This document shows, piece after piece, positions 18,709 to 26,349 of a stretch of 64,000 nucleotides of DNA (position 1 is the first letter of the stretch; every line of letters starts with the position of its first letter). The DNA comes from Candidatus Latescibacterota bacterium (GTDB lineage Bacteria > Latescibacterota > UBA2968 > UBA8231), in assembly GCA_021295675.1 (NCBI GenBank), contig JAGWBY010000001.1, positions 16,576 through 80,575 of the forward strand, written 5' to 3'. Position numbers and translations under genes: made by a program. Under the pieces are notes generated by a model that was given only the letters and a program-made list of their open reading frames with translations, had not been told where the DNA came from and searched no databases.

Positions 18709-20231
18709 TTTTTGTCTCGTTCTAAAAGCTGCTGACCTCGCGCTCGATGCTTGCGACTCTCTTCGAGCAAGCCGAGCGCTTCGCAGGCATCGCCCAAGTA
18801 GAGGTGTCCGCGGCCATCTTCAGGCTCCAACTCGACAAAGCGCTGGTAGGCGGTCCGGGCCGCAGCAAAGTCTCCGAGCTGGGCATGGGCTACCCCTAGG
18901 TTGAAGTGGGCTCTGGCGTACTGGGGGGCGAGGGCCGTGGCTTGGGCAAAAAATCGTGCGGCTTCTCTGAACTGGCGCTTCTGGGCAGCAATCAAACCGA
19001 GCGAATAGGCAGGCTCGACGAGGGAGGAGTCGAGTTGGCCCGCTTGGGCAAAGGTTTGGGCCGCCCTTTGGAGAAGTCCCGACTGATAGTGAGCATTGCC
19101 TAGATGCACGTACAAAACGGGGTTTTCTGGATCTAGCTCAATGGCCCGCTGGAAATACCGGGCCGCCAGTTTGTGCCGGCCTTGCTCGGCGAGGAGGAGG
19201 CCGAGGCCGATGTGGGCGTCTTTGTGATCGGGTTTGATTTCGACTGCGCGCCGAAACTCCAACAAAGCTTGGTCGGTTTCGCCGACCATCTGGTGCTTCA
19301 AACCCATATTGTAGTGATCCCGCGCCGAGCCGATGGAGAGCGATTTGTGCGCCGGCGGGGAGATTTCGGAGTGCAGACCCCGATGCTGCTGGCGCAGGCT
19401 TTCGGAACGGGCCATTTCTCGCTTGCCCTCTTCGCGGCGGCCCAAGCGGAGATAGACATTGCCGAGGTTGAGGCGGAGCTTGGGTGAGTCGGGGTTGAGT
19501 TCGGTGGCCTTGAGTAGTGCCTGCAAAGCCGCCTCATTATCGCCCATATCGCGCTGGGCCAGTCCCAAAAGAAAATGCGCTTCGGCGTCCTGCGGGTCGA
19601 AGTGTACCGCTTTTTTGAAGGCCGCCGCCGCCTCGGATGGGAACCCCTGCTCCCGCTGGATTTTGCCCAATTTCTTGTAGGCTGGTGCCAAGGTGGAATC
19701 TGCCGCCAAGGCCGCCGTGTACGCTGCTTGGGCCTGATCTACTTCTTTGCGATAGCCGTGCAGTAAGCCCAAGTTGTAGTACGCTGTTGCTCGGTGGGGA
19801 TCGAGCGCGGTCGCTTGCGCAAAGGCGGCCCGCGCTGCTTCGACATCGCGCTGCTGGTTTTGGCTGTACGCTCTGGAGGTGTAGCGGGCTGTGTGGATGA
19901 TGCCGAGGACTTCGTATAACTCGGAGCGCGTCTGGTCTTTTTTGGGGGCTAGTTCAATCGCGTGTTCGATCGCGCGCAGGGCTTGGGGGAATTTGCTTAG
20001 GGCTAGGTAAGAGCGAGCGAGATAGTGGTGGACTTCGTAATCGTCGGCGCGTGAAGCCAGCGCCTTGTGAAAGGCGACGATGGCTTCGCTGTAGCGCTCT
20101 TGAGCAAAGGCGTACATACCGGCGCTGACCAAGGGGTCTCGCTCCTTGGGTCCACAGGCGCAGATGAGGATACAAAAGGCGGCCCCAAGCCAAGCCAAGA
20201 CCTTTTTGCTCGGCAGGTGAACGCGGGACAT
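18705..20231 (-). CDS. TPR-repeat lipoprotein
   Basis: 508-residue exported protein. The ATG at 20231 gives an N-terminus MSRVHLPSKKVLAWLG followed by a hydrophobic stretch and a lipobox-like LICAC, so it is probably a lipoprotein. The rest is about a dozen tetratricopeptide repeats (for example AYYNLGLLHGYRKEVDQAQAAY, where the G8/A20-type positions are clear), with a charged linker near residues 275-300. TPRs are protein-interaction scaffolds. It is divergent from a CRTAC1-type gene across 90 bp; the same partnership recurs as a tandem pair (48373/50954) and as a fusion (55750-57966). Confidence 0.85.
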   Translation of the reverse strand: MSRVHLPSKKVLAWLGAAFCILICACGPKERDPLVSAGMYAFAQERYSEAIVAFHKALASRADDYEVHHYLARSYLALSKFPQALRAIEHAIELAPKKDQTRSELYEVLGIIHTARYTSRAYSQNQQRDVEAARAAFAQATALDPHRATAYYNLGLLHGYRKEVDQAQAAYTAALAADSTLAPAYKKLGKIQREQGFPSEAAAAFKKAVHFDPQDAEAHFLLGLAQRDMGDNEAALQALLKATELNPDSPKLRLNLGNVYLRLGRREEGKREMARSESLRQQHRGLHSEISPPAHKSLSIGSARDHYNMGLKHQMVGETDQALLEFRRAVEIKPDHKDAHIGLGLLLAEQGRHKLAARYFQRAIELDPENPVLYVHLGNAHYQSGLLQRAAQTFAQAGQLDSSLVEPAYSLGLIAAQKRQFREAARFFAQATALAPQYARAHFNLGVAHAQLGDFAAARTAYQRFVELEPEDGRGHLYLGDACEALGLLEESRKHRARGQQLLERDKN

Positions 20232-20321
20232 TGAGCGCCCGTTTTTTAAGTGTATTTGCACGAGGGTTCCGGTTTGTCGATGCGGTTAGATTACCGGTTA
20301 AAGTAGCCAAGCAGTTAGTAT
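20232..20321. promoter_or_regulatory. Divergent intergenic promoter region
   Basis: 90 bp separate the TPR lipoprotein (minus) from the CRTAC1 gene (plus), so both promoters must lie here or overlap the genes. The stretch is locally AT-richer. No confident -35/-10 pair or operator was recognised. Confidence 0.4.
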
Positions 20322-21941
20322 ATGAGAAGATACGTAGTATTGTCCATCTTGTGCGTTTGTGTCGTCGCGGCAGAGGCACAGGTGCGTTACCGGGAAGTCG
20401 CCCAAGAAGCCGGGATTGACTTCCAGCATTACAACGGCGCTCAAGGCGAATACTACTATGTCGAGACCTTTGGCGCAGGCGCGGCGTTTTTTGACGCCGA
20501 TGGGGACGGCTGGCAAGACCTCTACCTGATCAATGGTGCTCATCTTTCGGGTCCCCTTCCCTCGACCCCGCCCATCAACCATCTCTATCGCAACACTGGC
20601 GATGGGACTTTTGCCGACCTCAGTGTCGCATCTGGAGCTGGCGACCGGGGCTACGGCATGGGATGTGCGGCGGGCGATTTCGACAACGATGGGGATCAAG
20701 ATCTCTACGCGACCAATTTCGGCCCCAATATGCTGTTGAGCAATGACGGTGAGGGGCGCTTTGCAGACGTTACCCAAATAGTCGGTGTGGGCGACGGGCG
20801 CTGGAGCACCAGCACCGGATTTTTGGATTTCGACAACGATGGGGATTTGGACCTTTTTGTGGCCAATTATGTGCATTTCAGCTTGCAGGGCAATATCCAA
20901 TGCCAGCGGGGGGCGCTTCGCTTCTACTGCGAGCCAAGCACCTACGCACCCATTGGGGATGTGCTCTATCGCAACGAGGGAAGGCGCTTTGTCGATGTGA
21001 CCAAGAGGATGGGCATCCGTGCGGTGGGCCGGGGACTGGGCGTGGCCCTTGCAGACAGCGACTTGGACGGCGATACGGATATGTACGTGGCCAACGACGG
21101 CACGCCGAATTTTCTCTACGAAAACCAAGGGAGGCACTTTGTCGAGATCGGCCTGCGAGCCGGGGTGCAATACAACGAAGATGGGCATGCCGAAGCCGGT
21201 ATGGGGGTAGACTTCGGCGATTTCGACAACGATGGGTACGCCGATCTTTTCGTGACCAATTACTCGCGCGAGACCAACACCCTCTACTGGAACGATGGCC
21301 GGGGGCGCTTTGCCGATTTTACCGCCCACTTCGGCTTGGGGGCACCCAGTTACTTGCCCTTGGGATTCGGGACCAAATTTATGGACTACGACAATGACGG
21401 TGACCTCGATTTATATGTCGGCAACGGGCACGTGGTGGATAATATCGAGCAACTCGACGCCGACCTCCGCTACGCCCAGCCCGACCTTATGCTGCGCAAC
21501 CAAGGCGGTGCCCATTTTGAGGAGGTCTCCGACCAGTTGGGTGCCGACTTTGTCGCTGAGAGCGTGGTTCGCGGCGCAGCGGCGGCCGATTGGGACAACG
21601 ACGGCGATCTGGATCTACTGGCGACCACCGTGGCCGGACGGCCTCGTCTGTTGCGCAACGACGGGGGCAATCGCCAGCACTGGATCGAACTCCTCTTGGT
21701 CGGTGCTGGTCAGCGGGATGCGCTGGGTGCCCGCGTCACCGTTACCGCCGGCGGTGCGCGTCAGGTGCGGGAGCGCCAGTCCGGGGGAAGCTATCTATCC
21801 AGTCACGATCCCCGCCTTCACTTTGGCCTCGGTCGGGCGACAAAGGCGGATATTGCGATTCGCTGGCCCGACGGCCAAATGCAGACATTGGCCGCTGTTG
21901 ACGCCAATCAGATTGTCCGAGTAGTCCAACCTACTCGCTGA
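20322..21941 (+). CDS. CRTAC1-type FG-GAP/VCBS repeat protein with ASPIC/UnbV domain
   Basis: 539-residue secreted protein with signal peptide (MRRYVVLSILCVCVVAAEAQ). The body is a beta-propeller of FG-GAP/VCBS repeats with Ca2+-binding DxDxDG loops: DADGDGWQDLYL, DFDNDGDQDLYA, DFDNDGDLDLFV, DSDLDGDTDMYV, DFDNDGYADLFV, DYDNDGDLDLYV and DWDNDGDLDLLA. The C-terminal ASPIC/UnbV domain includes GARVTVTAGGARQVRE, SGGSYLSSHDPRLHFGLG and IRWPDGQMQTL. Four other members of this family lie in the window; the closest is the CRTAC1 half of 48373-50937. These proteins are thought to act in adhesion or binding, but no specific role is established for this one. Confidence 0.92.
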   Translation: MRRYVVLSILCVCVVAAEAQVRYREVAQEAGIDFQHYNGAQGEYYYVETFGAGAAFFDADGDGWQDLYLINGAHLSGPLPSTPPINHLYRNTGDGTFADLSVASGAGDRGYGMGCAAGDFDNDGDQDLYATNFGPNMLLSNDGEGRFADVTQIVGVGDGRWSTSTGFLDFDNDGDLDLFVANYVHFSLQGNIQCQRGALRFYCEPSTYAPIGDVLYRNEGRRFVDVTKRMGIRAVGRGLGVALADSDLDGDTDMYVANDGTPNFLYENQGRHFVEIGLRAGVQYNEDGHAEAGMGVDFGDFDNDGYADLFVTNYSRETNTLYWNDGRGRFADFTAHFGLGAPSYLPLGFGTKFMDYDNDGDLDLYVGNGHVVDNIEQLDADLRYAQPDLMLRNQGGAHFEEVSDQLGADFVAESVVRGAAAADWDNDGDLDLLATTVAGRPRLLRNDGGNRQHWIELLLVGAGQRDALGARVTVTAGGARQVRERQSGGSYLSSHDPRLHFGLGRATKADIAIRWPDGQMQTLAAVDANQIVRVVQPTR

Positions 21942-21990
21942 CTTTGAGTCCTCCGCGTTGACTAGGGGAATTTTGGCCCAAGAACCCACA

Positions 21991-23913
21991 ATGGATCATA
22001 GAGCCTTGGTTGCACTGCTGATTGGGATGTTGTGTTGGAGTGTTGGCCCGGTACAAGCGGCTGAGTCGAACAAACCAGCAGAAGGGTTGGTCATCGATTC
22101 GGCAGCCGACCTGCGCGCTTTGACAAGCCAGTCTGTTGCAGGGCATTTGCTCGTGCAGAGCGACCAACTGGAAACGCTGCATGGGTTGGAGCGGCTCGAA
22201 TATATAGGAGGCGATCTGAGCATTGAGCATTGTGATTCGTTAAAAAGTTTGGCGGGCCTAAATCACGTAAAGCGGATTGGGGGCAGTCTGAGAATCCGGC
22301 GCAATCCCAACCTCGTGGATTTGGATGGATTGCGGTCGCTGGAGGAGTTGGGGGGTAGCTTAATCATCGAGCGCAACGATGCCTTGGTCGGCCTGAAGGG
22401 GTTGCGTCGAATTAGTCGCGTGGACGGGTCGCTCAGGATTCAATTCAATCGCCGTCTCGCCCGCATTGAGGGGCTGGAGCGATTGGAGGCGATCGAGGGT
22501 CAGGTCCTCGTCGTTGGCAATGGATCGCTAAAAAGTCTGGTGGGCTTGGAGGGAATCAAGCGCCTAAAGGGCGGGCTGGCCATAGAGCGCAATCGGGCGT
22601 TGCAAGCGTTGGGAGGGCTACGGCGACTGGAGGACGTGGGCGACTTTTTGCGGATCAAGAGAAATGGAGCCTTGGTCGAGCTAGCGGGCCTAGAACAACT
22701 TGAGCGCGTCGCTGGGAATGTATTGGTAATTGGCAACGCCCATCTGGAGCGCTTGGCGGGCTTGGGGAGCCTGAATCAGATCGGGGGCAGTCTGAGAGTC
22801 GAGAAAAACGATGCGCTGGTATCTTTGGCGGGCTTGGCCGAGTGCGAAAGCATCGGGGGCGATTTGCTGATTCAGGCCAATAACGTCCTGCCCAATCTCG
22901 AAGGCTTGGCGGGCTTGGCCCGCATTGAGGGAATCCTTTTGATCATCGGCAATAGCGCCCTGCAAAGTTTGGCGGATCTGCGTCGCCTAGACTACGTCGG
23001 CGGCGATTTGCTGGTCGTCGATAATGGTGCCCTGCTCAGTTTGGAAGGGCTACACCGCCTAAGCCGGATAAGAGGGAACCTATCCATCTTCGGCAACGGT
23101 GCCCTGACTGATCTGGTTGGGCTGCGCCGTTTAGGTGCCGTAGATGGGTTTCTGCGGATCGAGAACAACCCCTCACTGACGACGTTGGGGGGGCTGCACA
23201 AAATGGAAAGCGTCGGGGGTAGGTTGACCCTAGTCGGCAATGGGTCGCTGGTTGATTTGCAGGGCTTGCGCCGCTTGGCCGACCTGAAAAGCGATTTGCT
23301 CATCCAGTCCAACGGCATCCTGCAAAATTTGGCAGGCCTAGGTCGTTTGGAGCGTATGGAGGGAGGGATCTTGCTGCAGAACAACGGGTCGTTGACTAGC
23401 GTGGAGGGACTGCATCGCCTTTCGACTGTCGGAGGTAAACTGGCGATAGTTGGCAATGGGTCGCTGGTTGATTTGCAGGGCTTGCGCCGCCTCGAAATCG
23501 TGGAAGATGGACTCCTGCTCGAAGGCAACAAGGCGTTGGCTAGTGTCGAGGGATTGGGCTCCCTATCCCGCTTAGGCGGCGATCTGATCATCCGCCATAA
23601 CAACGCACTAAAGACGCTAAGTGGATTGTATGCCCTCAAAGTGGTACTCGGGAATCTGCTCTTAGAGCGGAACGGTGCTTTGGTCGACGTGGCTAGGCTA
23701 GGCGAACTTAGGAGCATTGAAGGCCATTTATTTGTTCAATTTAACGAGAAATTGCAGAGTTTAGCGGGCTTGGCAAGGCTAGAAAAAGTAGGCGGGCGGC
23801 TGGGCATTAGGGCTAATAGAAACCTGCCGAGTAGCGCGGCTCAGGCCCTAGCGGAGCGGTTGATCGCCGGTGGGTTTGCGGGCGAGATCCGGATTGAAGC
23901 TAACCAACCGTAG
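21991..23913 (+). CDS. Secreted leucine-rich solenoid protein of 24-residue repeats
   Basis: 640-residue exported protein: signal peptide (MDHRALVALLIGMLCWSVGPVQA), a short leader starting VIDSAADLRALT, then about 23 uninterrupted 24-residue repeats of the form G-x-L-x-I-x-x-N-x-x-L-x-x-L-x-G-L-x-x-L-x-x-I/V-G, and a cap containing LPSSAAQALAERL. The pattern resembles receptor-L-domain / beta-helical leucine-rich solenoids. No catalytic motif is seen, so a binding role is inferred. The start is uncertain: ATG 21991 gives the best signal peptide, while an in-frame TTG at 21973 lies close to AGGGGA. It follows the CRTAC1 gene by about 50 bp. A smaller relative with the same cap is at 36803-37837. 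Confidence 0.85.
   Translation: MDHRALVALLIGMLCWSVGPVQAAESNKPAEGLVIDSAADLRALTSQSVAGHLLVQSDQLETLHGLERLEYIGGDLSIEHCDSLKSLAGLNHVKRIGGSLRIRRNPNLVDLDGLRSLEELGGSLIIERNDALVGLKGLRRISRVDGSLRIQFNRRLARIEGLERLEAIEGQVLVVGNGSLKSLVGLEGIKRLKGGLAIERNRALQALGGLRRLEDVGDFLRIKRNGALVELAGLEQLERVAGNVLVIGNAHLERLAGLGSLNQIGGSLRVEKNDALVSLAGLAECESIGGDLLIQANNVLPNLEGLAGLARIEGILLIIGNSALQSLADLRRLDYVGGDLLVVDNGALLSLEGLHRLSRIRGNLSIFGNGALTDLVGLRRLGAVDGFLRIENNPSLTTLGGLHKMESVGGRLTLVGNGSLVDLQGLRRLADLKSDLLIQSNGILQNLAGLGRLERMEGGILLQNNGSLTSVEGLHRLSTVGGKLAIVGNGSLVDLQGLRRLEIVEDGLLLEGNKALASVEGLGSLSRLGGDLIIRHNNALKTLSGLYALKVVLGNLLLERNGALVDVARLGELRSIEGHLFVQFNEKLQSLAGLARLEKVGGRLGIRANRNLPSSAAQALAERLIAGGFAGEIRIEANQP
23236..23490 (+). repeat. 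Near-exact internal DNA repeats in the solenoid gene
   Basis: A 39-nt stretch at 23236-23274 recurs identically at 23452-23490, an offset of 216 bp or exactly three 72-bp repeat units. The flanking units have diverged, so this pair points to recent duplication or gene conversion within the repeat array. Confidence 0.8.
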
Positions 23914-24003
23914 CTGCTATACATTGCCGGATTTTGGTTGCTGTGTCTTCTCGTATTTCATACAGTTATTTGCCTTAGCTCAGAGAAGTCGAGTCAGACA
24001 GAT

Positions 24004-26286
24004 ATGCCAACCATGCTATCATCCCAGGCAGGCCGAAGGAATCCCAGGCGACGGATCGCGCTTAGAACGCTTATTCTGTTCTTAGCCCTCGGGGCATTGA
24101 ATGCCCAGTCACCGGCTGGTGCCCAAATGGAGGTCGTCCAACTAGGAGGTGAGGGCGGATTACCTTGGGAGAGTGGTGGTGGGGAGATTCCGGCCCTAGT
24201 AATTCTCGATCCTGCAACGGTCGATCAGTCCAATGCGCCCGGTGGCGTCATCGACTTTGCTCCCTTCGAGCGTGAGCGCTGGATCTTTCCGCAGCAGGCC
24301 GATACGACGGACAACATATTGATCGGCGTCAACTCTAAGGAGCGCGGTGGCAGCGTCGTCACGCCCATCCCCTCCTTCCGCTTTCTTGAAGCCGACTTTC
24401 CGCAGATGTTCGACGACGACGGAAATACCGCTTTAGTACTGAAATCCTCGGGCACGGGGGGCACGGGGGCCTTTGGCCTACTCATTGAATTCGATTTGGG
24501 GGCCATCTTTGGCGTCAATCGGTTCAAGTTTTTTCCGCGCAACGCCGATCCGGCCTTTCCGGCCCCCGATTTCCAGTCCCAAGACGACTTTTTGAAGGGC
24601 TACGAAATTTTCGTCAACGACGGCCAACCCGAATCGCGCCGCGAGGGCAGTCTGATCTGGGAAACTGTCGCCTTTGAGGGGCAGAACCAAGAAGCGGTAG
24701 TGGACGTGCGAATCCCCACCCGCTTCGTGCGCTTTTTGCGGCTCAAATCCCTGACGGCTGCGGACTTTGAGATCGCCGAGTTCCAAGTGTTCAGCGAGGG
24801 TTTTGTGCCGCAGGCCATGTACATTTCCAACGTATTCGACTTTGGCGACCAAGCGCTTTTGGGCCGTTTGCGCTGGGTTGAAGAGCAGGTGGGCGATCCA
24901 GCCCGTTCTAGGGTGCAGGTCCGCACCCGCACTGGGGAAGATCCCCAACCGGTCGAGTTCACCCGGATCGGCAAGCAATCCTCTGGCCGACTTGAACAGC
25001 GGGGCGATACTGTTTTCGACATCCCCATCGACGCGCCTTGGAAGAGAGCCGAAGATGTAGAAGACAGCGACCTCGAGAGCCTGGTCGCCAACATCCTCGA
25101 CAACGAAGAGATGGATGGGCGCGAGGCGCTTTTGACCTTTGGCCAGTTGCCTTTTGAGCAGCGGGCCCAGATTACCCTTGATCAAGCGGGCTACAACAAG
25201 TTAGCGAGCGACCAAAAATCGGTGATTCGCGAAGATCTCACCAATTGGAGCCCTTGGTCTCCACCCTATTCGCCCGAGGGTATTGTCGCCCCAGACCAAC
25301 TCCAGGTGCAAGGGGCGGGGACGCTGATCGTATCGCCTAGTCCGCGGCGCTATTTTCAAGTTATGATCGAATTCTTCAACGCCGATGTCGATGCGGCTTC
25401 TGGCATCGGCGGGGTAGCTTGGGATGTTTTCCGGCCCGTCTTCGCCGATTCCCTCATCGCCGAGATTCTCCCCCGCACCGCCATTTTAGGCCAAGCCACC
25501 CGCTTCACGTATGGCGTCCTAGTCAAATCCTCCCCCCAGAATGCGGGCTTTGACCGCTTTGAAATCAGTACACCGCTGCGCACTGAGTCGATTGGCCTAG
25601 TGGAGATACGCCGACCCGACGGCACGGCAGCAACGGCGGATTTTTCCGGCTTGTCCCTCGCGACGCTCCCGGTCGAACAGGATGGCTTTAGCGTGGTAGC
25701 TGTGCGCGACGACGCCTTGGTCATGGCCTTCCCGCGAATTGAGGAGGATGGGGTACTCTTGAGCTTAGAATTTGAGAATACGGTCCTGCGCTTGGGAACT
25801 CGCTTTGCAGGCCGGGCACTCAACGCCGACAACGAGGTACTGGGGCAAGTGGTATTGGCCGGTAATGCCGCGGATTTGAGCCGGGAAGGCATGGATGATC
25901 CAGACCGCAAAGCCGTGGGCACCCTCGATCCAGAAAACCTCTTTGTCAACGTGCCGATCACCGACGAACTGCTAGTGAATGTGGCGGCCATCCCCAGCGT
26001 TTTTACCCCCAATGGCGACGGGGTCAACGAGTGGGCAGCCATTACCTATGACATCACCAACATAGCCCGCCCGACCCGGGTGCGGCTTGGGATCTACGAC
26101 TTGAGTGGCCGGTTGATCCGCAACCTCTACGAAGGCTTGGATATGAGCGGTCGATTTCCCCGTTTTTGGGACGGACGCGACGATGAGGACAATGCGGTCC
26201 CCCCAGGACACTACATATTTTCTGTTGCCTTGGATGCGGGGACCGGAGAAGAGAAGCAGGTGGGGGTTGTTGGGGTAGCGTATTGA
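24004..26286 (+). CDS. Secreted discoidin-like protein with TPNGDG/FlgD-like domain
   Basis: 760-residue member of the paralogous family. The ATG at 24004 precedes a basic N-region (RRNPRRRIALRT) and hydrophobic core, a plausible signal peptide ending near AGAQ. Family blocks follow: LLIEFDLGAIFGVNRFKFFPR, IAEFQVFSEGFVPQAMY, RVQVRTRTGEDPQP, NWSPWSPPYSPEG, VSPSPRRYFQVMIEF and IAEILPRTAILGQATRFTY. The C-terminal domain has FTPNGDGVNE, IYDLSGRLI, WDGRDDEDNAVPPGHY and ends in VGVAY. It opens a same-strand run of seven genes to 37837 and may be the first gene of that unit. Confidence 0.82.
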   Translation: MPTMLSSQAGRRNPRRRIALRTLILFLALGALNAQSPAGAQMEVVQLGGEGGLPWESGGGEIPALVILDPATVDQSNAPGGVIDFAPFERERWIFPQQADTTDNILIGVNSKERGGSVVTPIPSFRFLEADFPQMFDDDGNTALVLKSSGTGGTGAFGLLIEFDLGAIFGVNRFKFFPRNADPAFPAPDFQSQDDFLKGYEIFVNDGQPESRREGSLIWETVAFEGQNQEAVVDVRIPTRFVRFLRLKSLTAADFEIAEFQVFSEGFVPQAMYISNVFDFGDQALLGRLRWVEEQVGDPARSRVQVRTRTGEDPQPVEFTRIGKQSSGRLEQRGDTVFDIPIDAPWKRAEDVEDSDLESLVANILDNEEMDGREALLTFGQLPFEQRAQITLDQAGYNKLASDQKSVIREDLTNWSPWSPPYSPEGIVAPDQLQVQGAGTLIVSPSPRRYFQVMIEFFNADVDAASGIGGVAWDVFRPVFADSLIAEILPRTAILGQATRFTYGVLVKSSPQNAGFDRFEISTPLRTESIGLVEIRRPDGTAATADFSGLSLATLPVEQDGFSVVAVRDDALVMAFPRIEEDGVLLSLEFENTVLRLGTRFAGRALNADNEVLGQVVLAGNAADLSREGMDDPDRKAVGTLDPENLFVNVPITDELLVNVAAIPSVFTPNGDGVNEWAAITYDITNIARPTRVRLGIYDLSGRLIRNLYEGLDMSGRFPRFWDGRDDEDNAVPPGHYIFSVALDAGTGEEKQVGVVGVAY

Positions 26287-26292
26287 TACCGA

Positions 26293-26322
26293 GCGAGGGG
26301 AAACCCCTCGCGATGGATTTTT
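26293..26322 (+). terminator. Hairpin between the 24004 and 26350 genes
   Basis: GCGAGGGG (26293-26300), loop AAA, CCCCTCGC (26304-26311) is a perfect 8-bp stem, followed six bases later by TTTTT at 26318-26322. The spacing to the T-run is loose for a Rho-independent terminator, so it may be a leaky terminator, an attenuator or an mRNA processing site. Confidence 0.4.
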
Positions 26323-26349
26323 ACCATGCAGAATTGGGAGGGTGTGGCA

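Noticed and set aside
20298..21329. Long open frame on the minus strand over the CRTAC1 gene
   Set aside because: It arises from the GC-rich, repetitive DxDxDG coding sequence on the plus strand, has low-complexity content and no family features. Similar shadows occur over the other CRTAC1 genes.
21991..23913. Regular 72-bp periodicity considered as a CRISPR-like array
   Set aside because: It is an open reading frame with 24-residue protein repeats; units are diverged and there are no spacers.
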